From contig CAWFZT010000008.1 in NCBI GenBank assembly GCA_963820415.1, positions 744,001-808,000 of the forward strand: a DNA stretch of 64,000 nucleotides, read 5' to 3'. A model generated the notes under the pieces. It saw nothing but the letters and a program-made list of their open reading frames with translations, did no database searches and had not been told where the DNA came from. Positions 53,045 through 60,897 of the stretch are shown here, piece after piece. Every line of letters begins with the position of its first letter. The first letter of the stretch is position 1. A program made the translations under genes and the position numbers. The stretch is from CAWFZT01 sp963820415 (GTDB lineage: Bacteria > Chloroflexota > Anaerolineae > Anaerolineales > Anaerolineaceae).

Positions 53045-54145
53045 TCAATCGTCCAGATGAGCACGCAGCTCGCTTTTCTCGACGATGCCGGCTGCCCACA
53101 AGAAGGAACCGACCGCTTCCTTGGCGTTGACCACCTTGGGGTAATAGATGTAGTCCGCGGTCGAGTTCTGCACGCAGACCCCGTCGCAGGCATCTATGAT
53201 GTCCACAAAGCCCGCGGGGTTGCTGACTGCTTTGGTCGCAAGCCCGGAGTATCCACGCGCGACGGCAGCGACGTACTCGTCGCCGCTCACCAGCCCTAGC
53301 TCGATGGAGCGCTGGATGCAGTAGATGAACATCGCACTTCCGGATGTGTCGTGCCAGTTATCTGACAGATCCGGTTGATCGACCACCTGGTACCACAACC
53401 CCGTGCGCGGGTCCTGCACCTTTTTCAGTCCTTCCACGAGGTCGCGCAGGATGTCCACGACCGCCCCGCGTTGCGGGTGGGTAGGCGGGAGTTTGTCAAT
53501 AAATTCGACCAGGACCAGTGCATACCAACCCAGTCCTTCGCTCCAAACATTCGAGGAAAGGCCCGTTTCCCGGTCAGCCCAGGAGGCGCGCCGGGCCTCG
53601 TCGTAGGCGTGCAGGTATAGGCCCGTCTGGCCCTTGCGGCAGTGCCCGGCCAGGGTCAGGATCTGGTGCGCCACCTCATTGAAGCATTCATCGCGCTCGT
53701 CAACGGCCGCCCCATAGCGCGTCAAGAACATCCCACCCATAAACAGCCCGTCTATCCACATTTCATGGGGCAGCGAGCGGGCGTGCCAGAAACCACCGTC
53801 CGAGTTACGCGGGTAATCCCGGAAGCTTTCGCGGATGCGCCGGGCCGCCAGGCGGTATTTTTCCTCGCATGTGTACTCGTACAGCGCTACGATGACTGTC
53901 CCCGCCAGCATATCGTCCAGGCTTTCCCCCGTGAAATCGCTCAGGCTGCCGCCGGGGCTGACATGCTGGTCGGCGAACTTGCGCATATAGTCGAAGTAAC
54001 GCGCCTGGCGGGTGGTCAGCCAGAGTTTTTCCAGACCGATCAGGACATACCCCTGGACGTAGCACCAGCGCCTGTAGGGGATAGTGTCCGGGTCGGGATA
54101 ACGCGCCAGGATGCTGTCCGCCAGTGCAGTTGAGAGAAACTTCAT
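53045..54145 (-). CDS. Unsaturated glucuronyl/rhamnogalacturonyl hydrolase (GH105/GH88)
   Basis: 366 residues forming an alpha/alpha barrel. Typical helices are RRWCYVQGYVLIGLEKLWLT, ESLDDMLAGTVIVALYEYT, and HEMWIDGLFMGGMFLTRYG, whose Asp is the proposed catalytic residue, and SNVWSEGLGWYALVLVEFID and NWHDTSGSAMFIYCI. It hydrates and cleaves the 4,5-unsaturated uronic acid left by polysaccharide lyases, so it belongs to pectin- or glycosaminoglycan-type breakdown. No signal peptide, so it works on imported disaccharides. No lyase or SusCD-like importer is visible nearby. Confidence 0.88.
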   Translation of the reverse strand: MKFLSTALADSILARYPDPDTIPYRRWCYVQGYVLIGLEKLWLTTRQARYFDYMRKFADQHVSPGGSLSDFTGESLDDMLAGTVIVALYEYTCEEKYRLAARRIRESFRDYPRNSDGGFWHARSLPHEMWIDGLFMGGMFLTRYGAAVDERDECFNEVAHQILTLAGHCRKGQTGLYLHAYDEARRASWADRETGLSSNVWSEGLGWYALVLVEFIDKLPPTHPQRGAVVDILRDLVEGLKKVQDPRTGLWYQVVDQPDLSDNWHDTSGSAMFIYCIQRSIELGLVSGDEYVAAVARGYSGLATKAVSNPAGFVDIIDACDGVCVQNSTADYIYYPKVVNAKEAVGSFLWAAGIVEKSELRAHLDD

Positions 54146-54575
54146 TCCAATAAATCCCTTCTATTTCGACAATGTCAGAATAAGTCAGGGCTGGGTCTTT
54201 TGTACGATGAGTAAAAGGCTAACTTTAGAATGAGAAGGATCGACCAAATGATGAACAATATTTCGGCAAGTCGCTTCAATAATTATTATATAGCTGCCTG
54301 AAAACAAAGACACCCCCGGCCGGCATAGCCAGGGGAGGGGGAATGTAGCTCCTCGAACAGGAATTGAATCTGGAACCTAGCGGATATAAATCTAAATCCA
54401 ACGTGTATACATTATTGTTCTAAGAAATAAATGTTAATGAAAGAGAATTATATATGGAACCAAGGATAATTGTTAGGAACGGCTAAATTCTAATTAATTG
54501 GCATTCACAATTAGCCAAGCGAAGAAAGAATGGAAAAACCTCACATTATTATTTAGCAAATATCACCAATTTCCT
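54146..54575. other. AT-rich gene-free stretch holding a partial tRNA-Asn copy
   Basis: No ORF of coding quality. The only structured part is the partial tRNA-Asn/terminator copy at 54306-54383. Base composition is clearly more AT-rich than the flanking GH105 gene. Confidence 0.6.
54306..54383 (-). repeat. Decayed copy of tRNA-Asn 3' half and its terminator
   Basis: This segment aligns with 55683-55761, which holds the tRNA-Asn terminator hairpin and tRNA 3' half, with only scattered differences. Shared pieces are CCCCCGGCCGGC, GGGGAATGTAG, CTCCTCGA, and TGGAACCTAGCGG. Similarity stops abruptly at AGCGG, inside the anticodon stem. No anticodon or 5' half is present. The two copies are direct repeats bracketing about 1.3 kb. 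Confidence 0.8.
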
Positions 54576-55070
54576 CTAATTTTTTTTTGATGCGGCTTGT
54601 CCAGGCAGAGTTAAGTTTTTTGCTTCACGCTCTTGCTTACGGATTCTTTGTGTATTAATAAATGTTCCGACTAGTGTAGCTAATGGAATAAAGATCATTG
54701 CAAGACCTGCTATATCTTTTCCATTTACAACCACCAAAATTCCACCTCCCGCTACCAGGAAGGCTAAAATAAAGCCCAAAATTAAACCAAGGTCTGCCCT
54801 TTTTGCATCTCTTTCAATTACAAACTTTTCAAGTGTTATTCGATGATCTTGTTGTTTTTCTGCCATTACCATTATGCGTTCGGCTCCATTTTGAATAACA
54901 TCATTATATTTGCCAAGCAACTCTGGTGGTGGTAATGGTCCGGAAAATTGTTGTACAGCTGTAATTGATGTCATTACCCCCCCATTATGCAGCGATGGGG
55001 GGGTAGGTTTAGCTAATGATTTATCAACCGGTTTTGGGGTGGGCCGTTTAGATTTTCTTCTAATGCTCAT
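54576..55070 (-). CDS. DUF2335 membrane protein
   Basis: 164 residues. It shows the DUF2335 signature FSGPLPPPELLGKYNDVI (42-59) followed by GAERIMVMAEKQQDHR and helices. Two membrane helices lie at about 93-115 and 120-138. Both ends are basic. The family is widely scattered, often near mobile DNA, and has no established function that I know. Codon use is AT-rich here, unlike neighbours, so it was probably acquired. It overlaps the end of the gene upstream by 11 bases, which suggests they are co-transcribed. Confidence 0.85.
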   Translation of the reverse strand: MSIRRKSKRPTPKPVDKSLAKPTPPSLHNGGVMTSITAVQQFSGPLPPPELLGKYNDVIQNGAERIMVMAEKQQDHRITLEKFVIERDAKRADLGLILGFILAFLVAGGGILVVVNGKDIAGLAMIFIPLATLVGTFINTQRIRKQEREAKNLTLPGQAASKKN

Positions 55071-55287
55071 GATTTATTACTGACTTATTTTCTCTAATGA
55101 AATTCTTTTCAGCCAATAATATTGCTAATCCAACAGCTTCCCAATCAGACAAAATAGCGCGGAAATCAGCCTCTTCTGGAGAATGGGAAGTGTTGTAAGT
55201 ATTTAATGAACCACTATAATCAATAAGCCTTGACATTCCTTCAAGGAAGGATGGCCTAGCGTATAAAACAAAACCATAATCTGACAT
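55060..55287 (-). CDS. Hypothetical small protein (75 aa)
   Basis: The ATG at 55287 follows GGAGG. The product begins MSDYGFVLYARPSFLEGMSR and has the acidic stretch HSPEEADFRAILSDWEAVG. No signal or membrane helix. No family recognised. Its last 11 bases overlap the DUF2335 gene, so it is the first gene of a two-gene unit that lies entirely within the AT-rich islet between the tRNA-Asn copies. It may be a partner of the DUF2335 protein. Confidence 0.65.
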   Translation of the reverse strand: MSDYGFVLYARPSFLEGMSRLIDYSGSLNTYNTSHSPEEADFRAILSDWEAVGLAILLAEKNFIRENKSVINHEH

Positions 55288-55354
55288 TATATCCTCCACT
55301 TTAGGATTTTACTCAATGACATTCTAACATATTTTGATTAAGTCAACCTTTAAA

Positions 55355-55386
55355 CCGGGATCTTCCATGGAAAATCCCAATGAGCC
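55355..55386. repeat. Dispersed repeat family, half copy (H)
   Basis: GGGATCTTCCATGGAAAATC then CCAATGAGCC, an arm of the family. Lies inside the tRNA-Asn islet. The rest of the gene-free stretch 55288-55682 contains no gene I can support. Confidence 0.55.
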
Positions 55387-55682
55387 TAAATCGGTCTTCT
55401 ACCCTGACCCCGAAAAACATATCCAACTAATACGACAACGCAAAAAATGTGATAGCCGTAGCACAACAGGCACCAATATAAGAAGCAAAGCATTGTCCAC
55501 ATCTTATGGAAAAGTCGTGTTCCTCGATTTTCTCACAACCCAGAGGGTTATGAGTAACTCGAGTATTGCTGGCAATATTCACAAGTCTGAAGTCAACCGT
55601 GCCGTCAAGTCTATCGTACATACCAAACAGCAGTTATCCACTGGGTGTGGGCAATGGGTGTCAGGGGAAATATTAGAAGTTA

Positions 55683-55715
55683 AAGACACCCCCCGGCCGG
55701 CGTTGCCAGGGGGTG
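55683..55715 (-). terminator. Terminator hairpin of tRNA-Asn
   Basis: On the minus strand, CACCCCCTGGC pairs with GCCGGCCGGGGGGTG around a short loop, followed by TCTTTAA. It lies 14 bases after the tRNA 3' end. A decayed copy is at 54310-54340. Confidence 0.75.
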
Positions 55716-55728
55716 CGGGGAATGTAGG

Positions 55729-55802
55729 CTCCTCGACCAGGACTCGAACCTGGAACCTAGCGGTTAACAGCCGCCCGCTCTGCCGAATTGAGCTATCGAG
55801 GA
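55729..55802 (-). tRNA. tRNA-Asn (GTT)
   Basis: Minus strand. Acceptor TCCTCGA (55802-55796) pairs with TCGAGGA (55736-55730), discriminator G at 55729. D-arm TAGCTCAATTCGGCAGAGC, anticodon loop CTGTTAA with anticodon GTT, and T-arm CCAGGTTCGAGTCCTGG all fold normally. No CCA encoded. The 3' half and the terminator are duplicated at 54306-54383. Confidence 0.96.
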
Positions 55803-55852
55803 AAGCGAGCGTATTATAAGGTCATGCAGCGAGAGTTGTCAAGCCATTTGAC

Positions 55853-57440
55853 CTACTGTTCCAGGCAGCCCGCCTTGGGGTCCACGTCGGGGAGCAACTG
55901 GTACAGGTTGTCGCCTAGCTCGTAGCTTTTATCCGGCAGCAGGCCCAAATGGGCGCCGAAATAGCGGTCGAAGATGACCCGGAAGGTGTTCACGGGGGTG
56001 ATGGTCGGGTAAAGCTGCTGTTCCCCGCCATCGGGCAGGTAATAGGCGTTGAGGATCTGCACCTCGGCCCCGCTGTACCCAAAACCGTGGTCGGCCTGGA
56101 TGATGATGATCGGCCTTGGCCCAGGTTGGGACAAGATACTATTCACCATGGCTTCGAGCTGGATATTGCCATACTTGACGGCATTGATATACCCTTCCAC
56201 GATATTCTTGTCCAGGTCTTCCGTATAGTAGTGAAAGTTGCCCTGACCGTCGAAGACAAAGGGTGGGTGAGTGACCATCATGTGGGCAAAGACGAACTTC
56301 GGCCCGGGGACGGCGGCCGGCACCTCGATCAGTTTTTCAAAGCTGTATTTGCGCAGGGTGTAATGGTCAATCCACTGGTTGCGGGGGTTCTTCAGGTTGT
56401 AAGCATCGATACGTTCCTGCAGCGGGGCAAACAGGGTCGTCCCCATCAGCATGCCCTCATAGGAATTTATCCCAGGATAAAGCACAGATTCCTCGCTGAT
56501 CGAACTGGGAGGGGCGTAGAAGACATCGGCGTTGGGGAAATCGATCGAGGCCCAACCGGTTTTGAAGGCCACCACTTTATAGCCCAACCCGGCCAGCGTC
56601 TGGCGCACGGTGCCATATTGGGCAAAAACAGCCCAGTCTTCATAGTCGCGCCCGGCCTTGATATAGTCTTCGCCGAAGGACTGGATATAATTCATATTCA
56701 GCGAGGTAGAAAGGGACAGGTAGGTTATGGGGAAATTGCTGCGGGCGCACTCCGGCAGGTAAAAGCCTTTCTTCACCAAGAAATCGAGGAAGGATTGGTT
56801 GTCGTAGCCGAACCTGTTCATGAGCACGTCCGCCGCGTGAATACGAATCCATGATGACGTAGTAGATATCGGGAAGGTTGGCTTTAGCAGGCGGGGAGAG
56901 CTGGCTGTCAATGGATTGGATGCCTCTGGCTTGAAAGCTTTGCAGCAGGGATTTGTTCTGGTCAGCCGCCTGTAATGCCTGCCGGATAGTATATAACGCC
57001 ACCTGGGAACCGGCCAGGACGGTCAACCCGAGCATGATTACGTTGAGCGGCGGAACCCAGGCTTGGGCGTGGCCGACCTTCCTCCATAACAAGTATAGAC
57101 CGGCCAGGCACAGCGCCCCCCAAATGGGAACCAGCAGGCGGTGGCGGCCGACGATGAACCCGGCGAGTTTGACGCCGTTCAGCAGGTTAAAAATATGCCC
57201 GTAAGCGAAAAAGGAAAACAGGCAGGCGGTGGCCAACAGGGAAGCCTGCACCCAACTGCGGGTGAGCAACCGCCAGACCAGCAATAAAAAGGCTGCTCCC
57301 AGCAGGCTGAGCAGGAGGGAGCGCAGCGTGCTGGCGGGGGTGATCTCGTGCAGGTTATATCCCAACAGGAAAAGGACTGCATAGGCGGCGAAGAAAAAGG
57401 GATGCAGCGGCAGGTTTAAAATGCGTTTGATCGTATTCAT
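55853..57440 (-). CDS. Membrane-anchored sulfatase/phosphoethanolamine-transferase-fold protein (copy 2, one-base frameshift)
   Basis: 528 residues after correcting one base. Five hydrophobic helices (1-165) precede a domain paralogous to 24741-26312: DIYYVIMDSYSR, then (other frame) ADVLMNRFGYDNQSFLDFLV, GYKVVAFKTGWASIDFPNAD, FVFAHMMVTHPPFVFDGQG and IIIIQADHGFG. The break is near 56830-56836 (coding strand CGCGGCGGACGTG should be CGCGCGGACGTG, matching SRADV). The two halves are 56640-57440 and 55853-56911. Eight bases upstream lies the RfaH-like gene, in the same direction. Probably modifies a cell-surface polymer; the group transferred is unknown. Confidence 0.75.
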
Positions 57441-57448
57441 GCTGGTTT

Positions 57449-57961
57449 TTACCGCGGTTTCTTCTTTTGGATTTGCCCGGCGCTCAGCTCCAGCGGGACA
57501 CTGCGGCGGGTGAGCATTTGCAGCAGGACGCGCACGCGCTCTTTTCCGGGCAGGCGCACGTCAAAGATGGCTTCGTAACCGGCGAATGGGCCATCCTGGA
57601 TCACTACCCGCTCGCCAGGTTTGACCTCATTCAGCACCTCGCCGCCGGCGCGGGTAATTTCGTCCACCCGCTGGCGCACGGTGTAAATCAACGCTTCCGG
57701 CACGACCGCCGGTTCTCCGCCGAACATGACCAGCCCGGTGGCATAAGGCATCCACCGAAAGACAGAAATGCCCGCCTGCTCCAGATCGGCGTTGATGAAC
57801 AGGTAGCCCGGGAAATACGGCTTGATTTTGCGAGCGCGGGGATTGACCGGGTTAGCCGGGATGCGCGGGTAAAAGACTTCCACCTCCCGCGCCATCAGTT
57901 GCTGCCAGAGCAGTTCTTCTTTATTGGGATGGCTGTGCAACGCATACCAGTATTTCGCCAA
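57449..57961 (-). CDS. RfaH/NusG-like transcription antitermination factor
   Basis: 170 residues. The N-terminal NGN domain begins WYALHSHPNKEELLWQQLMA and includes KPYFPGYLFINADLEQAG, the form seen in specialised NusG paralogues (RfaH, UpxY). The C-terminal KOW domain holds KPGERVVIQDGPFAGYEAIF. It binds RNA polymerase and stops premature termination in long, often polysaccharide, operons. It is too divergent in length and context to be the housekeeping NusG, which would sit with ribosomal genes. It lies eight bases before a surface-modifying gene, so it probably controls the surface-polysaccharide cluster. No ops-type element recognised. Confidence 0.82.
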   Translation of the reverse strand: MAKYWYALHSHPNKEELLWQQLMAREVEVFYPRIPANPVNPRARKIKPYFPGYLFINADLEQAGISVFRWMPYATGLVMFGGEPAVVPEALIYTVRQRVDEITRAGGEVLNEVKPGERVVIQDGPFAGYEAIFDVRLPGKERVRVLLQMLTRRSVPLELSAGQIQKKKPR

Positions 57962-58012
57962 ACTTTAACCTCCGTGGAAACTAAACGAAGCAAATTATAC
58001 CTTATTGAGGCG

Positions 58013-58109
58013 GGGGTTCATTGGAATTTACCATGGAAGGTCCCCGGATTTGGGGTTGTCATGATAACCCCAAATCCGGGAGTTCACCACGGGGATTCGC
58101 AAAGGATCC
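58013..58109. repeat. Dispersed palindromic repeat family copy (I)
   Basis: Full copy: perfect 15-bp stem (58043-58057 with 58066-58080) around an eight-base loop, plus both outer arms (TTCATTGGAATTTACCATGG and GTTCACCACGGGGATTCGCA). Lies between the RfaH-like gene and the next promoter. Confidence 0.85.
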
Positions 58110-58139
58110 TCAGGACAATAGCCAAAAGTCAGGTACTTA

Positions 58140-58168
58140 TTGCCAAAAATTGCATGGGCAGGTATAAT
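58140..58168 (+). promoter_or_regulatory. Strong sigma70-type promoter
   Basis: TTGCCA (58140-58145), 17-base spacer, TATAAT (58163-58168), 66 bases before the ATG at 58235. Confidence 0.8.
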
Positions 58169-58234
58169 ATTCTCATCCTGCATTAATCTACATTAGAAAT
58201 TGCCGGCAACCCTCATACTAAGGAGACCTAATAC

Positions 58235-58510
58235 ATGCATGCTTATTTATGGGGATTATTATTATTTGCCATCCTGGCCGGCATTTATTTATTGTTACGG
58301 CTGCTTTACAGCCGGCAAATTCACCGCAGCGATTTCTGCCCGAAATGCGGGGGGAGCAAATTCCGCCGCGTGCGCCGGCGCACGATCGACCGGGTGTTAG
58401 GCATGGGACTGGATGCCCGGCGCTTCCGCTGCGCCAATCCGGACTGCCATTGGGAAGGTATGCGCCAGTATTACCGCCGCCCCAAAAGCTGGAAAAAATC
58501 CGCAGAATGA
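58235..58510 (+). CDS. Small membrane protein with zinc ribbon
   Basis: 91 residues. An N-terminal membrane helix (LWGLLLFAILAGIYLLLRLL) is followed by a zinc ribbon with CPKCGG (35-40) and CANPDC (67-72), separated by a basic stretch (RRVRRRTIDRVLG) that could bind phosphate or nucleic acid. The ATG at 58235 follows AAGGAG. It is the only gene of its own promoter and converges on rmlA. Function unknown. Confidence 0.75.
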   Translation: MHAYLWGLLLFAILAGIYLLLRLLYSRQIHRSDFCPKCGGSKFRRVRRRTIDRVLGMGLDARRFRCANPDCHWEGMRQYYRRPKSWKKSAE

Positions 58511-58527
58511 TCCAGCCACTCATCCCC

Positions 58528-59400
58528 TTAATGAGGTTCGTCGAGCAGGCTCAGCAAATATTTCCCATATTCGTTATTTTTCATCAGCTCCGCCTGCTGC
58601 TGAAGTTGGGCGGCGCTGATAAAACCCATGCGATAAGCGATTTCCTCCGGGGATGAGATCAACAATCCCTGGCGTTCTTCTACCGTCTGGATAAAATTGG
58701 CTGCCTGGAGCAGGGATTCGTGTGTTCCGGCGTCCAACCAGGCAATGCCGCGGCCCAGCACCTCCACCTGCAAGCTGCCTTCCACCAGGTAAAGGCGGAT
58801 CAGGTCGATGATCTCCAGCTCACCCCGGCTGGAGGGGCAGATAGTGGCGGCATAGTCGGATACCTTTCCGTCGAAGAAATACATGCCGGCTACGGCCAGG
58901 TTGGAACGCGGGGCCGATGGTTTTTCATCCAGGCATACCGCCCGCCCGTCGGCGTCCAGCTCGACGACCCCATAGCGCTGCGGGTCGCGCACCGGATAGG
59001 CAAAAATGGTCGCCCCGCTCAGCCTCTGGGCGGCAGTTATCAGCCGGCTGACCAGGCCGCTGCCGTAGAAGATGTTATCCCCCAGCACCAGGGCAACCGG
59101 AGAATGGTCAATGAACTGCCTGCCGACCAGGAAAGCGTCCCCCACGCCGCGCGGTTCGTCCTGGGAGGCATAAGTAAACTGGAGGCCCCACTGGCTGCCG
59201 TCCCCCAGCAGGCGCTGGAAAGCCGGTAAATCCTCGGGCGTACTGATCACCAGGATGTCGCGGATGCCAGCCAGCATGAGGGTCGACAGCGGGTAATACA
59301 CCATGGGCTTGTTGTAGACCGGGAGAAGCTGTTTACTGATCCCCATGGTGATGGGATGCAGGCGCGTGCCGCGCCCGCCGGCCAGGATAATGCCTTTCAT
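58528..59400 (-). CDS. rmlA: Glucose-1-phosphate thymidylyltransferase
   Basis: 290 residues. Makes dTDP-glucose from glucose-1-phosphate and dTTP, the first step of dTDP-rhamnose or other dTDP-deoxysugar synthesis. Motifs: GIILAGGRGTRLHPITMGIS (nucleotide loop), SKQLLPVYNKPMVYYPLSTL, LVLGDNIFYGSG, and EKPSAPRSNLAVAGMYFFDG. The start ATG abuts the stop of rmlB (TAAATG), so they form one operon. rmlC and rmlD are not in the window. Confidence 0.95.
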   Translation of the reverse strand: MKGIILAGGRGTRLHPITMGISKQLLPVYNKPMVYYPLSTLMLAGIRDILVISTPEDLPAFQRLLGDGSQWGLQFTYASQDEPRGVGDAFLVGRQFIDHSPVALVLGDNIFYGSGLVSRLITAAQRLSGATIFAYPVRDPQRYGVVELDADGRAVCLDEKPSAPRSNLAVAGMYFFDGKVSDYAATICPSSRGELEIIDLIRLYLVEGSLQVEVLGRGIAWLDAGTHESLLQAANFIQTVEERQGLLISSPEEIAYRMGFISAAQLQQQAELMKNNEYGKYLLSLLDEPH

Positions 59401-60489
59401 TTAGCCCCTCCTCGCTGCTCGCTGCGCGTAATTACGCTCAACCCAGGCGGTGAAGTCGCTGGACTGCAGGATAGCCGAAACCCACTGCGGGTGGTCGAGA
59501 TACCAGGCGACGGTTTTCAGCAGGCCGTCGTGCAGCGACTGGCGCGGCCGCCAGCCTAATTCCTGTTCGATTTTACGAATGTCCATGGCGTAACGCCGGT
59601 CGTGCCCGGGGCGGTCGGTGACAAAGCGCATCTGCGAACCATGCGGATCACCAGACGAAGCCGGGCTGACTTCATCCAGGATGTCGCACAGGGTGTGAAT
59701 GATCTCCAGGTTGGGCGGCTGGTTGCCGCCGCCCACGTTATAGGTCTGGCCGGGCTGGCCGCGCTGCAGCGCCAGGCGGATGGCTTCGCAGTGGTCCTCT
59801 ACATACAACCAGTCGCGCACCTGCTGCCCGTCGCCGTAGACCGGCAGGGGCTTGCCCTGCACGCCGTTCAAAATGACCAGGGGGATCAGCTTTTCGGGGA
59901 ACTGGCGCGGCCCGTAATTGTTGGAGCAGTTGGTGATGGTCACCGGCAGGCCGTAAGTGTGGAAGTAAGCCCGGACGAGATGATCGCTGGCGGCCTTGGA
60001 AGCCGCGTAAGGTGAGTTAGGCGCATAAGGCGTGGTCTCGCAAAAAGGTGGGTCATGCGGAGCCAGCGAGCCAAATACCTCGTCAGTCGAAACGTGGTGG
60101 AAGCGCACCTGCCCGGTGGGGAGCGGGCGGACGTCCAGCCAGGCCTGCCGGGCGGCTTCGAGCAGGGTAAAGGTGCCCACTACGTTGGTCTGGATGAACT
60201 GCCCCGGCCCAAGGATCGACCGGTCGACGTGGGTTTCGGCGGCAAAATGTACTACGGTGTCGATGGCGTAACGGTGGAAAATGTCGTCGAGCAGGGGGCG
60301 GTCGCAGATATCCCCGCGGATGAAGGTGTGGCGGGCCGGGTCTGGCAGGTCCTGCAGGTTTTCCAGGCTGCCGGCATAGGTCAGGGCGTCCAGGTTGATA
60401 ATGTGGACGCCCGGATCAGAAGCGAGCAAGGTATGCACAAAATTGGAGCCGATGAAACCCGCTCCGCCGGTGACGAGCACATTCTGCAT
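59401..60489 (-). CDS. rmlB: dTDP-glucose 4,6-dehydratase
   Basis: 362 residues. Converts dTDP-glucose to dTDP-4-keto-6-deoxyglucose with bound NAD. GGAGFIGSN (8-16) binds NAD; NLDALTYAGSLENL, HFAAETHVDRSI and STDEVFG are typical of RmlB. The active-site YAASKAASD supplies Tyr and Lys. It precedes rmlA without a gap. dTDP-rhamnose or a related deoxysugar would serve the surface polymers suggested by the neighbouring genes. Confidence 0.95.
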   Translation of the reverse strand: MQNVLVTGGAGFIGSNFVHTLLASDPGVHIINLDALTYAGSLENLQDLPDPARHTFIRGDICDRPLLDDIFHRYAIDTVVHFAAETHVDRSILGPGQFIQTNVVGTFTLLEAARQAWLDVRPLPTGQVRFHHVSTDEVFGSLAPHDPPFCETTPYAPNSPYAASKAASDHLVRAYFHTYGLPVTITNCSNNYGPRQFPEKLIPLVILNGVQGKPLPVYGDGQQVRDWLYVEDHCEAIRLALQRGQPGQTYNVGGGNQPPNLEIIHTLCDILDEVSPASSGDPHGSQMRFVTDRPGHDRRYAMDIRKIEQELGWRPRQSLHDGLLKTVAWYLDHPQWVSAILQSSDFTAWVERNYAQRAARRG

Positions 60490-60521
60490 GCGGCCTCCTA
60501 TGGTTGGACAGGTAAATTATA

Positions 60522-60584
60522 CTTTCATATCACCAGATTTTGAGGCGTCATGGCACCTCAAAATCTGAGGTCTTCCTCGTGAAA
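60522..60584. repeat. Dispersed palindromic repeat-like hairpin (J)
   Basis: 12-bp perfect stem (60534-60545 with 60556-60567, CAGATTTTGAGG) sharing the AGATTTTG stem core with the main family; the outer arms are diverged. Upstream of rmlB, between divergent genes. Confidence 0.6.
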
Positions 60585-60636
60585 GCGAAAAAAAACTGGA
60601 AGAATAATGCGTATTATAATCAGGCCAGAGAATGCA

Positions 60637-60897
60637 ATGCCTAAACAGGCAATCCCCCTCTTCATCATAATCATCCTGGCTGTCTTCGTCCTGAGCTGTG
60701 TGAGCGCGCCGGTGTCACTTTCACCAGTCCCGGGGACGGCCATACCCGACCAGAGCCGCACTCCTGCTTCTCCCGGTTTGCTTCCCATCCCTCAAATTGG
60801 CTCCACATCCGTGGATGCAATAGCAAACGACATCACCCGAGGGGCAGGGAAGGCCACCACGGGGATTTCCAAAGAACCAGAAAGGTTATCTCTATGA
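60637..60897 (+). CDS. Possible short lipoprotein
   Basis: 86 residues with a signal peptide (MPKQAIPLFIIIILAVFVLS) and a lipobox Cys in AVFVLSC. The mature part is Ser/Pro/Thr-rich and ends inside a dispersed repeat (60848-60879), four bases into the next gene. A TATAAT box lies at 60615-60620. It may be a real short lipoprotein or a truncated remnant whose 3' end was replaced by the repeat. Low certainty. Confidence 0.4.
   Translation: MPKQAIPLFIIIILAVFVLSCVSAPVSLSPVPGTAIPDQSRTPASPGLLPIPQIGSTSVDAIANDITRGAGKATTGISKEPERLSL
60848..60879. repeat. Dispersed repeat family, half copy (K)
   Basis: GGCCACCACGGGGATTTCCA then AAGAACC, right arm of the family. It lies directly before the ribosome site of the next gene. 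Confidence 0.65.

Noticed and set aside
55334..55819. A 161-residue plus-strand ORF over the tRNA-Asn gene
   Set aside because: It runs through a dispersed repeat, the tRNA terminator and the tRNA itself in antisense, has no ribosome site and no protein-like pattern.
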